Of a DNA stretch of 64,000 nt, positions 42,650 to 51,757 are shown in pieces. The notes under the pieces were generated by a model. It saw nothing but the letters and a program-made list of their open reading frames with translations. It did not search any database and was not told the origin of the DNA. Both the position numbers and the translations under genes were made by a program. Within the stretch, counting starts at the first letter, position 1, and each line of letters begins with the position of its first letter. The DNA lies in contig NZ_MKKY01000084.1 of NCBI RefSeq assembly GCF_002091955.1, positions 124,001-188,000 of the forward strand, given 5' to 3'. The DNA is from Rhodococcus sp. 1168. GTDB lineage: Bacteria; Actinomycetota; Actinomycetes; Mycobacteriales; Mycobacteriaceae.

Positions 42650-43893
42650 CGTCCGCCTCCCAGCAGATCACCGAGGCTTGGAACCTGGACGGTTGGCATA
42701 TCGGCCATAGGCTCGGACTTCGGAGCGGACGCAGGCGTCTGCGCTTGTTCGAGACCAGGCTCGGTGTACACGATCTGATCCGGATTCGCGGCCGCTCCGG
42801 TGGTCGGATTGGCAAGAAACGCAGGATAATTGAAGACCAACGAGCTGAGCACTGGCCCAAGGTACTGCTTACACAGATCGGCACTGCGCTCCGACGTGGT
42901 GTTCCCCACGCCTGCCACTGCACCGCAGATGAAGTTGATCGGGTTGCCGAAGTTGTTCAACGAGATGGCACCGGTCAGCGAACCCTGCGCCGGTTGGTAG
43001 ATGTTGTTGAAGTTGGCGAGTGCATTCGGTCCAGAATGCAGGATGCGCTCGATCTCTGGCCGCTTGTCGGTCAGGACGCGGGTCGCATCAGCCAACCGGC
43101 CGACTCCCTCGACCAGTCCTGCCTGGTTGTCCGCAATGAAGCGTTGCACTTCGCCGAGTGCGACATTGAGATCGGTCATGGCAGTGCCGAATTCGTCGGA
43201 ACTCTGTGCGAGCATCTCCGACACCGACGCCAGCCGGCCACCGAACTGCACGATTTGATCGTTACTGTTCGAGAGTGCGCCGACGAACACCTGCAGATTG
43301 CGGATGGTCGAAAAGAGGTCGGTACGACCGTCGGACAGAACGCGCATGGTGTCGGACAGTTCACGCAGAGTCGAGCGCAGCGTGTCACCGTTCCCGTCGA
43401 GGTTGTCGGCGGCGGTGTCGATGAACCGGCCTACCGGTCCTTGCTCGTCGACGCCTTCCGGTCCGAGCGAGGTGGACAGTTTGGTCAGTTCGGTCTTGAT
43501 CTGGTCCCACTCGACGGGTACCGCCGTGCGTTCGAGGGGAATCGTTTCCCCATCGGCCAATTCGGGTCCGCCGGCGAACACGGGAGTGATCTGGACGAAC
43601 CGCGCAGACACCAGACTCTGCGCAATGACCACGGCCTTGGCATCGGCCGGGATCGCGACGTCGGATGAAACTTGCATGCTTACGCGGGCGTCGTCACCTT
43701 GGGGTTCGATCTTCTTCACCTTGCCCACGGTCACGCCGAGCACTCTGACATCGTCACCTTCGTAAAGGCCTGTCGTAGAGGAGAACTGAGCGATCACAGA
43801 CTTCTGGGTCAGGCCGATGATCACCTTGTAGCCGACCACGACCAACACAATCGCCAGCACGGCGGCACCGAGATACAGCAGCTTCTTCTTCAT
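42646..43893 (-). CDS. mce4D: Mce family protein Mce4D
   Basis: A 415-residue protein. The N-terminal helix KLLYLGAAVLAIVLVVVGYK is followed by an MCE domain (IAQFSSTTGLYEGDDVRVLG, VTVGKVKKIEPQGD), a helical tunnel region and a Pro-rich C-terminus. It is the fourth MCE subunit, with two bases between it and mce4C. Confidence 0.92.
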   Translation of the reverse strand: MKKKLLYLGAAVLAIVLVVVGYKVIIGLTQKSVIAQFSSTTGLYEGDDVRVLGVTVGKVKKIEPQGDDARVSMQVSSDVAIPADAKAVVIAQSLVSARFVQITPVFAGGPELADGETIPLERTAVPVEWDQIKTELTKLSTSLGPEGVDEQGPVGRFIDTAADNLDGNGDTLRSTLRELSDTMRVLSDGRTDLFSTIRNLQVFVGALSNSNDQIVQFGGRLASVSEMLAQSSDEFGTAMTDLNVALGEVQRFIADNQAGLVEGVGRLADATRVLTDKRPEIERILHSGPNALANFNNIYQPAQGSLTGAISLNNFGNPINFICGAVAGVGNTTSERSADLCKQYLGPVLSSLVFNYPAFLANPTTGAAANPDQIVYTEPGLEQAQTPASAPKSEPMADMPTVQVPSLGDLLGGGR

Positions 43894-43894
43894 G

Positions 43895-44965
43895 TCATTG
43901 CCCCGGAGGTTTCAGGATGGGTGGCGAATTCTTCGGAAGCAGATCCTGCAGAGTGCCAGGCAATTGATCCGGAGCAACGACGCCGTCCACGATCGTCTTC
44001 CACCACGAGCTCGGGAGGATGTTCTGGATGTAGGCGTTGAAGAACGGCCCGCTTGCAACCGCTTCACCGAGGGCACTGATGTAGGGCCCCAAGCCGTCGA
44101 GTGCGCCGGCGATATTGTCGTTGTTCTTTTGCAGTACCGCCACCACCGAGTTGAGCTTGTCGAGTGTCGGACCCATCTGCTCTGCGTTCTCCTGGACCAA
44201 ACCGGTGAGCTGGCGAGACACCGAGGAAATGTTGGTGATCAACTGGCTGATAGCGGTTCGTCTGCGATCGAGTTCGCCGAACAACTCGTTGCCGTCGAGA
44301 ATCAACTGGTTGATCTGATCGCTGCGGGTGGCGAGGATTCCGGTCACGCTCTCGGCACGTTCGAGCAACTGCTGCAGGCTTTCGTCGCGCGAGTTGATGC
44401 TTTGCGAAAGCCTGCTGACGCCATCGAGTGCGGTACGTAATTCCGGAGGAGTGTCGGACAGAGTATCCGAGACCACGTTCATCGCGTCACCCAACTGCTG
44501 GGTGTCGAGGTCTGAGATGGTGGTGCTCAGGTCGCCCAGAGCGTCGGTCAGCGAGTACGGAGAGTTGGTGCGAGAGGACGGAATAGTGTCGTGGACATCG
44601 ATCGAACCGGGCCCATCGGGGCTCACCTTCAGCGACTTGCGGCCCAGGATGGTGTTGGTCTTGATCGCCGCAGCAGTCGCCTCGCCGAGTTCGATGTTCT
44701 CGCGCACCGTGAACTCGACGCGAACTTCCTGATCTGCGAGTTCGATCTGCTCCACCTTGCCGACCTTGACGCCGGAGACCGTGACGTCGTCGCCGACCAT
44801 CAAGCCGCCTGCATCGGTGAAGAGCGCGGAGTAGTTGATGCCGCCGTTCAGGAACGGCAGGCGGTCGTACTGCAGCGTCGCAATTACGATGCAGAGCCCC
44901 AACACGATGCCGATGACCCCGATGTGGATGAGGTTCGGTGATTTATCCGCTTTAGTTGACGTCAT
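43895..44965 (-). CDS. mce4C: Mce family protein Mce4C
   Basis: A 356-residue protein. The helix GVIGIVLGLCIVIATLQ precedes the MCE domain (YSALFTDAGGLMVGDDVTVS, GVKVGKVEQIELAD) and a helical region with regular heptads. The short C-terminus contains ILPSSWW. It overlaps mce4B by 14 bases. With the other MCE proteins it forms the hydrophobic channel across the cell envelope. Confidence 0.92.
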   Translation of the reverse strand: MTSTKADKSPNLIHIGVIGIVLGLCIVIATLQYDRLPFLNGGINYSALFTDAGGLMVGDDVTVSGVKVGKVEQIELADQEVRVEFTVRENIELGEATAAAIKTNTILGRKSLKVSPDGPGSIDVHDTIPSSRTNSPYSLTDALGDLSTTISDLDTQQLGDAMNVVSDTLSDTPPELRTALDGVSRLSQSINSRDESLQQLLERAESVTGILATRSDQINQLILDGNELFGELDRRRTAISQLITNISSVSRQLTGLVQENAEQMGPTLDKLNSVVAVLQKNNDNIAGALDGLGPYISALGEAVASGPFFNAYIQNILPSSWWKTIVDGVVAPDQLPGTLQDLLPKNSPPILKPPGQ

Positions 44966-45989
44966 TGATGTTTGCGCACCTCCCCGTATCCTGGACCGCC
45001 GTCGGAACGAGCAGCGTCGGTGAACCCTCTGGCCCTGAGATCTTGAATGTGTTGGAGCACAGGTAGAACTGGAAGAAGCTGCCGTACGATCCGGTTCGAA
45101 TCAGTTTCTTGTAGTCACTCGGCAACCGGGTGAGCACCTGATCGATGTTGTCCTTTCCAAGGTCCAACTGGGTCGCGGTGCGGTTCGCGGCAGCGATCAT
45201 CGCCTGCAGATCCGGACGCGTCGCCTGGAGAAGTCCGGCCAGATCTCCTGTTGCCCCGGCGATACGCGGGATGGCGTCACCGATCGGGTCTCGATCCTGA
45301 GCAAGTCCACTGACGAGTTGCTGCAATGAGTCGATAGTGGTCTCGAACTGGGTTCCTTGACGATCGATTGTGCCGAGAGTCGCGTTGAGGTTGGTGATGA
45401 CGTCGCCGATCAACTGGTCGCGGTCAGCGAGTGTGTTGGTGAACGAGCTCGTGTTACCGAGAAGCGAGACCAGGGTTCCGCCCTGCCCTTGCAGGACCCC
45501 GAGCAACGCCGCCGACAAATCGTTGACCTGCTGCGGATCCAATCCTCGAAGCAGTGGCTTGAACCCACCGAGCAACAGGTCCAGATCGAGCGCGGGTGAA
45601 GACTGATTCACTGGAATCGTGCCGCCACTGTCGAGTTCCTCGATCCCACCGGGGCCTTCGAGGAGCTCGAGGTACCGGTCGCCGACGAGGTTCTCGTATC
45701 GGACAGTTGCCGCGGTGCTCGTCAGCAGGCGGTGCTTCGAGTCGACGTCGAACTCGACCTCGGCGAGGTTCTCATTGCCGACGTCCACACCCTTCACGGC
45801 TCCGACGGGAACACCTGCGATGCGCACTTTGTCACCGGACTCGAGCCCGGACGCATCGCTGAACACGACATGGTAGGAGTCGGTGCTACCGAACCGGTAT
45901 TGGCTGAACACCAATGCCAAAGCACCGAAGATCACCACCATGACCAGCGCGAAGATCGAAAGCTTTATCGTATTACTTCTCATGGCCAC
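44952..45989 (-). CDS. mce4B: Mce family protein Mce4B
   Basis: A 345-residue protein. The helix TIKLSIFALVMVVIFGALAL is followed by an MCE domain (YHVVFSDASGLESGDKVRIA, GVPVGAVKGVDVGN), a helical tunnel region and a C-terminus with two Cys (FQFYLCSNTFKIS, GRCANINDVN) that may form a disulfide. It overlaps mce4A by ten bases. Confidence 0.92.
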   Translation of the reverse strand: MAMRSNTIKLSIFALVMVVIFGALALVFSQYRFGSTDSYHVVFSDASGLESGDKVRIAGVPVGAVKGVDVGNENLAEVEFDVDSKHRLLTSTAATVRYENLVGDRYLELLEGPGGIEELDSGGTIPVNQSSPALDLDLLLGGFKPLLRGLDPQQVNDLSAALLGVLQGQGGTLVSLLGNTSSFTNTLADRDQLIGDVITNLNATLGTIDRQGTQFETTIDSLQQLVSGLAQDRDPIGDAIPRIAGATGDLAGLLQATRPDLQAMIAAANRTATQLDLGKDNIDQVLTRLPSDYKKLIRTGSYGSFFQFYLCSNTFKISGPEGSPTLLVPTAVQDTGRCANINDVN

Positions 45990-47143
45990 GCCCCCGCAAA
46001 CAGGAATTGGAAGATGGTGGGCACGTTGATGGAAGGCTGCGTTTCAGGCACATACGGTGCGTCGGCGGTGTCCGCGACGACGAACGGTGCGTGCGCCTGC
46101 TTCGGATCGAAGTTGGGCAACCCGTAGCAGTTGGGGCCGCCGCTGGCCGCGATTTTCGGCAGGTTCTTTTCGACCGTGTACGCCGGGTCACCCAGCACGA
46201 AGCTCGTACTGAGCTTGAGCGAGGCGCTGTCTCCTGCACCGGCCATCGGCCCGAATTGCTTCCGTCCCTTGTTGAGCCCCACCAGGAAACAGGTCAGGGC
46301 AGGTGAATATTCGTCGAGCAGTGTCGTGGTGTCGGTCAGCGTCGACAGTGCGGTCTCGAGTGGCTGCTGATTCTCGGTCAGCACCTGCGTTGCAGTATTG
46401 GCGAGACCGGTCACGTTCATCAGCAGTAGGTCGAGGTTCGCTTGTTCCTCGACGATGGTTTTGCCCGTGTCACTCGCGTTGTCGAGTACCCGCATGAGGT
46501 CCGGGGTCGCGTCGGCGTAGACATTGGTGACGATCGCTGCCGCGGACAGATCTCGTTGCAGCGCGGGAAGACTCGGATTCACTGTCTTCAGATAGGAATC
46601 GGTGTCCTCGAGCAACGACCCGAGTTGGTCGCCGCGGCCGCGTAGCGCCGAGGAGACCGCGCCGAGGGTCGCGTTGAGCTTCTCGGGTTCGAGCTTCTGA
46701 AGAACCTCCGACAGATGCTGGAACAAGGTGTTGAACTCGACGGTGACACTGTCCGCGGGAATGACGGCGCCGGCCTCGATGCTCTGGCTCGATGGGTCGG
46801 GGGGAACGACGAAGTTGACGTACTTGGCGCCGAACACCGTGGTGGACTTGATCTCCACCGCAGCGTTCGACGGAATCAGCGACAGCATCGACGGATCGAG
46901 ATCCAGGTCGAGCCGAGCCATACCGTCTTCCTGCGAGATCGACCCGACACGGCCGACCTCGACGCCGCGAAGCTTGACCTTGGCCTGCGGATCCATCACC
47001 AGTCCGGCGCGCGCCGAGGTGACGGTGACCGGAACTGTGCTGGTGAATCCGCCCGCAAACGTGATCAACGCGAACGCCGTGATGGCGACCAAACCGAGCA
47101 CGAGTCCGGCGGCGGCGAGTTTCTTGGTAATCGAATTGTCCAT
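45980..47143 (-). CDS. mce4A: Mce family protein Mce4A
   Basis: A 387-residue protein. The helix AAAGLVLGLVAITAFALITF precedes the MCE domain (VTVTSARAGLVMDPQAKVKL, RGVEVGRVGSISQ), a helical segment and a C-terminal domain containing two Cys. It is the first of the six MCE genes and starts six bases after yrbE4B. Mce4 imports cholesterol and other sterols, powered by an MceG ATPase that is not encoded here. Confidence 0.93.
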   Translation of the reverse strand: MDNSITKKLAAAGLVLGLVAITAFALITFAGGFTSTVPVTVTSARAGLVMDPQAKVKLRGVEVGRVGSISQEDGMARLDLDLDPSMLSLIPSNAAVEIKSTTVFGAKYVNFVVPPDPSSQSIEAGAVIPADSVTVEFNTLFQHLSEVLQKLEPEKLNATLGAVSSALRGRGDQLGSLLEDTDSYLKTVNPSLPALQRDLSAAAIVTNVYADATPDLMRVLDNASDTGKTIVEEQANLDLLLMNVTGLANTATQVLTENQQPLETALSTLTDTTTLLDEYSPALTCFLVGLNKGRKQFGPMAGAGDSASLKLSTSFVLGDPAYTVEKNLPKIAASGGPNCYGLPNFDPKQAHAPFVVADTADAPYVPETQPSINVPTIFQFLFAGAWP

Positions 47144-47149
47144 GTCCCG

Positions 47150-48001
47150 TTATCCCGACAGGTTGAAGTTGCCGGAGCTGCCGTAGATGGCCAGCGAGAT
47201 CAGCAGGGTCACCGTCACGACTGCGATGAGCGAGGCGCGAACAGCGTTTCCGACAGCCACCCCGACGCCGACCGGACCGCCGCTGGCAGTGAAGCCGTAG
47301 TACGTGTGGATCAGCATTACCGCGAGCGCCATGACTATGGCTTGGGCAAAGGACCACAGTATGTCCGTCGGTATCAAAAATGTGTCGAAGTAGTGGTCGT
47401 AGACGCCCGCAGACTGGCCGAAGAGCACCACCGTGGCGAAACGACTCGCAATGAACGAGGCAATGACCGCCAGCGAGTAGAGCGGAACGATGGCGACCAT
47501 GCCGGCGAGCACTCGTGTGCTGACCAAGTACGGGATCGAAGGAATTGCCATCGACTCCAGTGCGTCGATTTCCTCGGCGACCCTCATGGCACCCAATTGC
47601 GCAGTGGAACCTGCTCCGATGGTGGCCGCAAGGCCGATCCCCGCGATCACCGGCGCGGCGATGCGCACGTTGATGAAGGCGGCGAAGAAGCCGGTGAGCG
47701 CCTCGACGCCGATGTTCCCCAGCGAGGAGAAACCCTGCACGGCAATGGTTCCGCCGGCGAACAAGGTCAAGAATCCGACGATGACGACCGTTCCACCGAT
47801 GACGGCGAGCGCACCGGACCCCATGCTGATCTCAGCAACGAGTCGCAAAGTCTCTTTTTTGTAGCGAACCGCGGCGCGTGGCACCGACGCGAGCGCACGG
47901 ATGTAGAAGATCGCCTGTTCTCCCAGGCTGTCCACCGCGCCTGATGCACGCCTGACCCTCCTGCGCACCTTCGGAAATCGGCCGGCTGTAACGAGGGCCA
48001 T
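47150..48001 (-). CDS. yrbE4B: YrbE4B permease (MlaE family)
   Basis: A 283-residue MlaE-type permease with about five helices: SMGSGALAVIGGTVVIVGFL, the ExxAxE-like loop AAFINVRIAAPVIAGIGLAA, GAMRVAEEIDALESMAIPSI and YLVSTRVLAGMVAIVPLYSL. The EEIDALESM motif is the EQ-loop-type coupling site for the MceG ATPase. It lies 13 bases after yrbE4A and forms the membrane channel with it. Confidence 0.93.
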   Translation of the reverse strand: MALVTAGRFPKVRRRVRRASGAVDSLGEQAIFYIRALASVPRAAVRYKKETLRLVAEISMGSGALAVIGGTVVIVGFLTLFAGGTIAVQGFSSLGNIGVEALTGFFAAFINVRIAAPVIAGIGLAATIGAGSTAQLGAMRVAEEIDALESMAIPSIPYLVSTRVLAGMVAIVPLYSLAVIASFIASRFATVVLFGQSAGVYDHYFDTFLIPTDILWSFAQAIVMALAVMLIHTYYGFTASGGPVGVGVAVGNAVRASLIAVVTVTLLISLAIYGSSGNFNLSG

Positions 48002-48014
48002 CTCTAGATCCCCT

Positions 48015-48779
48015 TCATCCGGCTGTCAATTTGATACCGACGGCGGTGACCACGACATTGACGACGAACAGCGCCATGAAAGCGAAGACGACTGTCTGAT
48101 TCACTGCATCGCCCACGCTTTTGGCTCCACCACGCACGTTCAGTCCGAGATAGCACGCGACGAGACCGGCGATCATTCCGAACAGGCCCGCCTTGACCTG
48201 CGAGACGATGAGTTCACCGAAGCCGGTCAGCAGCGTGATGCCGTTGACGAAGGCCCCCGGGTTGACACCTTGAAGGAAAACGGAGAACACGAAGCCGCCG
48301 AGAATGCCGATGGTGCTTACCAGGCCGTTGAGCAGCAGTGCGATGACCGTCGAGGCAAGCACTCGCGGGACGACGAGGCGGTGGATCGGGTTGATGCCGA
48401 GCACCCGCATCGCGTCGATTTCTTCGCGGATGGTGCGTGCGGCGAGGTCGGCACAGATGGCCGTCGCGCCTGCTCCAGCCACGATGAGCACCGTGACGAT
48501 GGGACCGACCTGCGTGACAGCGCCAAGAGCAGCACCCGCGCCACTGAGGTCGGCTGCACCGATCTCACGGAGAAGAATGTTGATGGTGAAGCTGACCAAC
48601 ACGGTGAAAGGCACGGCCACCAGTACGGTCGGCACCATCGACACACGGGCGATGAACCACGCCTGGTCGATGAACTCTTGACGCTGAAACGGCCGGCGGA
48701 ACACCGAACGCAGCGTGTACCACGACATGTCGAAGAAGGCGCCTACCGCACGAAGGGGTACGAGGAGAACGTCGTTCAT
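48015..48779 (-). CDS. yrbE4A: YrbE4A permease (MlaE family)
   Basis: From ATG 48779, chosen because AGGGAGG lies six bases upstream, 254 residues. The protein has the partner MlaE permease pattern, including TIREEIDAMRVLGINPIHRL as ATPase-coupling motif and repeated long helices. It is the first gene of the mce4 operon. A KstR-type box sits 62 bases upstream, as expected for sterol-inducible control. An in-frame start at 48815 would ignore the ribosome-binding site. Confidence 0.93.
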   Translation of the reverse strand: MNDVLLVPLRAVGAFFDMSWYTLRSVFRRPFQRQEFIDQAWFIARVSMVPTVLVAVPFTVLVSFTINILLREIGAADLSGAGAALGAVTQVGPIVTVLIVAGAGATAICADLAARTIREEIDAMRVLGINPIHRLVVPRVLASTVIALLLNGLVSTIGILGGFVFSVFLQGVNPGAFVNGITLLTGFGELIVSQVKAGLFGMIAGLVACYLGLNVRGGAKSVGDAVNQTVVFAFMALFVVNVVVTAVGIKLTAG

Positions 48780-48840
48780 GAAACCTCCCTCGCTACATGC
48801 GACACTGTGATCCAAGTCATGGCCGTCCAGCTCATGTTAA

Positions 48841-48856
48841 CTAGAACACGTTCAGT
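48841..48856. promoter_or_regulatory. KstR-type operator of the mce4 operon
   Basis: CTAGAACACGTTCAGT contains the AAC-N2-GTT core of KstR sites. It is 62 bases before the yrbE4A start. Confidence 0.7.
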
Positions 48857-49052
48857 AGTCAAAGAATCGACCGATCTAAGTGCTGGGCGGTTCGAATCAC
48901 GCGTGAGTGTCGTACACATCGCGTACGACCCCTCCATTCAATTACATTGCAGCAAAGGGCTTTCGGCTTCCAGACACCCGAATGCCGCGACATTCGAGGG
49001 AGTTGCTCGACCACCGCAGGCGGCGAGTTCACCGTGAAGAAACGGGTGTAAA

Positions 49053-49070
49053 ACTAGAACGTGATCTAGT
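49053..49070. promoter_or_regulatory. Second KstR-like palindrome upstream of mce4
   Basis: ACTAGAACGTGATCTAGT: perfect outer symmetry (ACTAGA/TCTAGT) but with GAT in place of GTT in the right core. It lies 274 bases from yrbE4A and 102 bases past the hsd4A stop. It may be an auxiliary or decayed site. Confidence 0.5.
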
Positions 49071-49171
49071 CTTGCACCCGCATCGCTGAAACAACGTAGA
49101 ACCGCATTCAAACCCACGCGCCCGCATCATCTTCACCCGACATCGCCCTCGATGTGGCCGAAATCGAAAAG

Positions 49172-50101
49172 CTACGGACCGGCCGTGACCTCCGGCGCGT
49201 CCAGATCGAGCGCCGCACTGGCCGAGAACGTCTTCGAAGGGTCACGCCCATCGAAGTACGTACTCAGCTCGGCCCCGAGAGACAGCGGCGTCCATGCACC
49301 CGAAGTTGCATCGAACCGCTGCTCGACGACGGGGGCAGCCATGAGAGCCACCATCGGCCCGTAGACGATGAAGACCTGCCCGTTGACGGCGTCCGAGGCA
49401 GGCGAGGACAGGTAGGTCACCAGCGTCGACACGTGCTCCGGTGCCAACGGATCGATTCCGTCGGTGGGCGCGTCACCGAAAACCGATTCGGTCATCGAGG
49501 TACGTGCACGTGGGCAGATCGCATTGGCACGAACCCCATAGCGTGACAACGCCCGCGATGCCGACAACGTCAGTGCCGTGATTCCAGCCTTGGCAGCGCC
49601 GTAGTTGGCCTGCCCCTCCGGCCCCAGCAACCCTGCCTCGGAAGAGGTGTTGACGATCCGGCCGTATACCGGCGCGCCTGCTTTCTTGGATTCGCCTCGC
49701 CAGTAGGCACCTGCGTTGCGCGTGAGCAGAAAGTGTCCGCGTAGATGCACCCGGATGACTGCATCCCAGTCGTCGTCGGACATGTTGAACAGCATGCGAT
49801 CTCGGACGATTCCAGCATTGTTGACGACGATGTCGACGCGGCCGAACTTATCCTGCGCGGCCGCGAACATGGCGTCGGCAGTGGAACGTTCGCTCACGTC
49901 GCCCGGCACGAAGACCACCCGACGGCCGGTCGCCTCGATCGCCGCGATCGTCTCGTCCGCGGCGGGTCCCGATGCGATATCACCGAGCACTATGTCAGCC
50001 CCCGCCTGCGCGAGGCCGATAGCCTCCGCGCGGCCGAGTCCGGACGCAGCACCGGTTACGAGCGCTACCCTGTCGTCGAGTCGTACATCTTCTTCGTTCA
50101 C
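49172..50101 (-). CDS. hsd4A: Short-chain dehydrogenase Hsd4A-like (17-beta-hydroxysteroid/hydroxyacyl-CoA)
   Basis: A 309-residue SDR starting at GTG 50101: TGAASGLGRAEAIGLAQAGA as cofactor site, VNNAGIVRDRMLFNMSDDDW, catalytic Ser in IVNTSSEAGLLG and YGAAKAGI carrying YxxxK. The long C-terminal segment is typical of the Hsd4A/multifunctional-enzyme-2 group. Hsd4A oxidises the hydroxyacyl-CoA on the sterol side chain and also 17-beta-hydroxyl groups. Position between mce4 and fdxD-fadE26 matches Rv3502c. A perfect KstR box ends 12 bases before the start codon. Confidence 0.88.
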   Translation of the reverse strand: MNEEDVRLDDRVALVTGAASGLGRAEAIGLAQAGADIVLGDIASGPAADETIAAIEATGRRVVFVPGDVSERSTADAMFAAAQDKFGRVDIVVNNAGIVRDRMLFNMSDDDWDAVIRVHLRGHFLLTRNAGAYWRGESKKAGAPVYGRIVNTSSEAGLLGPEGQANYGAAKAGITALTLSASRALSRYGVRANAICPRARTSMTESVFGDAPTDGIDPLAPEHVSTLVTYLSSPASDAVNGQVFIVYGPMVALMAAPVVEQRFDATSGAWTPLSLGAELSTYFDGRDPSKTFSASAALDLDAPEVTAGP

Positions 50102-50112
50102 GTTCCGGACTG

Positions 50113-50126
50113 TAGAACGTGTTCTA
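50113..50126. promoter_or_regulatory. Perfect KstR operator at hsd4A
   Basis: TAGAACGTGTTCTA is a perfect palindrome matching TnnAACnnGTTnnA at every fixed position. It is between fdxD and hsd4A, giving hsd4A its own sterol-responsive promoter. Confidence 0.8.
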
Positions 50127-50143
50127 TGTTTGTGGCAAGCAAT

Positions 50144-50332
50144 CTATTCCTTCCACCGCAGTGCGGCTCGCGGGCAACCCGCTATCGCCTCGTCCACGTC
50201 CGCCTTGTTCTCGGGCAGGTCTGCGGCATCGGACACCACCAGCTGGTCGTCGTCGTCCAGGTCGAACACCTGGGGTGCCACACCTACGCACACACCGTTC
50301 GCTTCACACCGATCGAAATCAACCTCGAGCAC
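50144..50332 (-). CDS. fdxD: [3Fe-4S]-type ferredoxin FdxD
   Basis: A 62-residue ferredoxin starting at GTG 50332. Cysteines 9, 15 and 53 (FDRCEANGVCVGVAPQVF and AGCPRAALRW) are the three cluster ligands; Gly/Val replaces the fourth, consistent with a [3Fe-4S] cluster. Such ferredoxins feed electrons to cytochromes P450 or to Rieske enzymes. The order hsd4A-fdxD-fadE26 matches Rv3502c-Rv3504. Its promoter region holds a KstR box shared with fadE26. Confidence 0.9.
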   Translation of the reverse strand: MLEVDFDRCEANGVCVGVAPQVFDLDDDDQLVVSDAADLPENKADVDEAIAGCPRAALRWKE

Positions 50333-50443
50333 TGTCGATACCCACTTTCATTTGTGATGCGCTTGCGCCGTCGCCCGTACGTGCCCGATCGGCCCCGGTT
50401 CGAAGCCGCACGCCCGGTCGACGGGCAACTTATCCCTCAAGAC

Positions 50444-50457
50444 TAGAACGTGTTCCA
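50444..50457. promoter_or_regulatory. KstR operator between fdxD and fadE26
   Basis: TAGAACGTGTTCCA matches the consensus and lies 112 bases from fdxD and 103 bases from fadE26 in their divergent promoter region. Confidence 0.75.
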
Positions 50458-50559
50458 CCCCGTGTGCAATGATTCGACCTACCTGAGGGTGACGCACGGA
50501 TGCCGACGTCGACTCACTATGAACTTGTTGCAGATTCCGGGCACGAGAGGACCACTGAT

Positions 50560-51738
50560 ATGCGGATCATGTACACGGAGGAACAGGCCGAGTTGCGCGC
50601 CGAATTACGCGCCTACTTCGCCACCCTGATCACTCCCGAGCGCCGCGAGGCACTGAGCTCGACATCCGGTGAATACGGTGAGGGCACCGTTTATCGCGAT
50701 GTAGTCAAACAGATGGGTACCGACGGTTGGCTCGCGCTCGGTTGGCCTACCGAGTTCGGTGGCCAGGCACGTTCGGCCATGGACCAGCTCATCTTCACCG
50801 ACGAAGCCGCCACCGCGGGAGCACCGGTTCCCTTCTTGACCATCAACAGTGTCGCGCCGACTCTCATGGCGTTCGGCACGCCGGAGCAGAAGGCGTACTT
50901 CCTTCCTCGTATTTCTGCCGGCGATCTGCACTTCTCGATCGGCTACTCCGAGCCGGAAGCAGGCACCGACCTGGCAGCGCTGCGCACCACAGCAGTGCAC
51001 GACGGCGACGACTACGTCATCAACGGCCAGAAAATGTGGACCTCGCTCATCAAGTACGCCGACTACGTGTGGCTCGCGTGCCGTACCGATCCCGAGGCTC
51101 GCAAGCACCGCGGGATCAGCATGCTGATCGTTCCCACCGACGCCGAAGGCTTCTCCACCACTCCGGTGCACACGATGGCAGGCCCTGACACAAGCGCGAC
51201 CTACTACCAGGATGTGCGAGTACCCAAGACCGCACTCGTGGGCGAAGAGAACCGCGGTTGGTCGCTGATCACCAACCAGCTCAACCACGAGCGTGTCGCT
51301 CTCACCTCGGCCGGGCCGCTCGTCGCTTCTCTCCGTGAGGTCCGTGCGTGGGCACAGAACACCAAGAAGCCGGACGGCACTCGGATCATCGATCAGGAAT
51401 GGGTGCAGATTGCACTCGCTCGGGTCCACGCGAAGGCGTCCTACCTCGAACTGCTGAACTGGGAAATCACCGCCGCCAGCTCCACCCCCGGCCCGGCCGA
51501 CGCGTCGGCGAACAAGGTGTACGGCACCGAACTGGCAACCGAGGCATACCGCACGATGATGGAAATCCTCGGGCCATCCGCCACGTTCCGGCGCGGCTCG
51601 CCTGGCGCCCAACTACAGGGTCGACTCGAGAGGCTGCATCGCTCTTCGTTGATCCTCACCTTCGGCGGCGGCACCAACGAGGTGCAACGCGACATCATCG
51701 GCATGACCGCGCTCGGCCTGCCCGCATCTGCACGCTGA
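50560..51738 (+). CDS. fadE26: Acyl-CoA dehydrogenase FadE26 (ChsE4-like)
   Basis: From ATG 50560 (after GAGAGGA), 392 residues with the acyl-CoA dehydrogenase fold: MYTEEQAELRAELRAYFATL, FSIGYSEPEAGTDLAALRTT as FAD-binding motif, GQKMWTSLIKYADYVWLA and FGGGTNEVQRDIIGM. In M. tuberculosis FadE26 and FadE27 form the alpha2beta2 enzyme ChsE4-ChsE5 that desaturates the steroid side-chain CoA ester. The partner follows 19 bases downstream, which supports the same assembly. Confidence 0.92.
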   Translation: MRIMYTEEQAELRAELRAYFATLITPERREALSSTSGEYGEGTVYRDVVKQMGTDGWLALGWPTEFGGQARSAMDQLIFTDEAATAGAPVPFLTINSVAPTLMAFGTPEQKAYFLPRISAGDLHFSIGYSEPEAGTDLAALRTTAVHDGDDYVINGQKMWTSLIKYADYVWLACRTDPEARKHRGISMLIVPTDAEGFSTTPVHTMAGPDTSATYYQDVRVPKTALVGEENRGWSLITNQLNHERVALTSAGPLVASLREVRAWAQNTKKPDGTRIIDQEWVQIALARVHAKASYLELLNWEITAASSTPGPADASANKVYGTELATEAYRTMMEILGPSATFRRGSPGAQLQGRLERLHRSSLILTFGGGTNEVQRDIIGMTALGLPASAR

Positions 51739-51757
51739 CTTTTCGGGAGAAAATGAA

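Larger units (their letters stand above)
48780..49171. promoter_or_regulatory. mce4 operon promoter region
   Basis: A 390-base region with no credible gene between yrbE4A and the end of hsd4A. It holds two KstR-type palindromes listed separately. The rest shows nothing I can name. Confidence 0.6.

Noticed and set aside
46715-47944. 409-residue plus-strand reading frame rich in Asp, Glu, His and Arg
   Set aside because: Composition is that of an antisense frame; yrbE4B and mce4A occupy the other strand.
48907-49089. 60-residue plus-strand reading frame upstream of mce4
   Set aside because: Overlaps the KstR-like palindrome, has no ribosome-binding site and no recognisable similarity.
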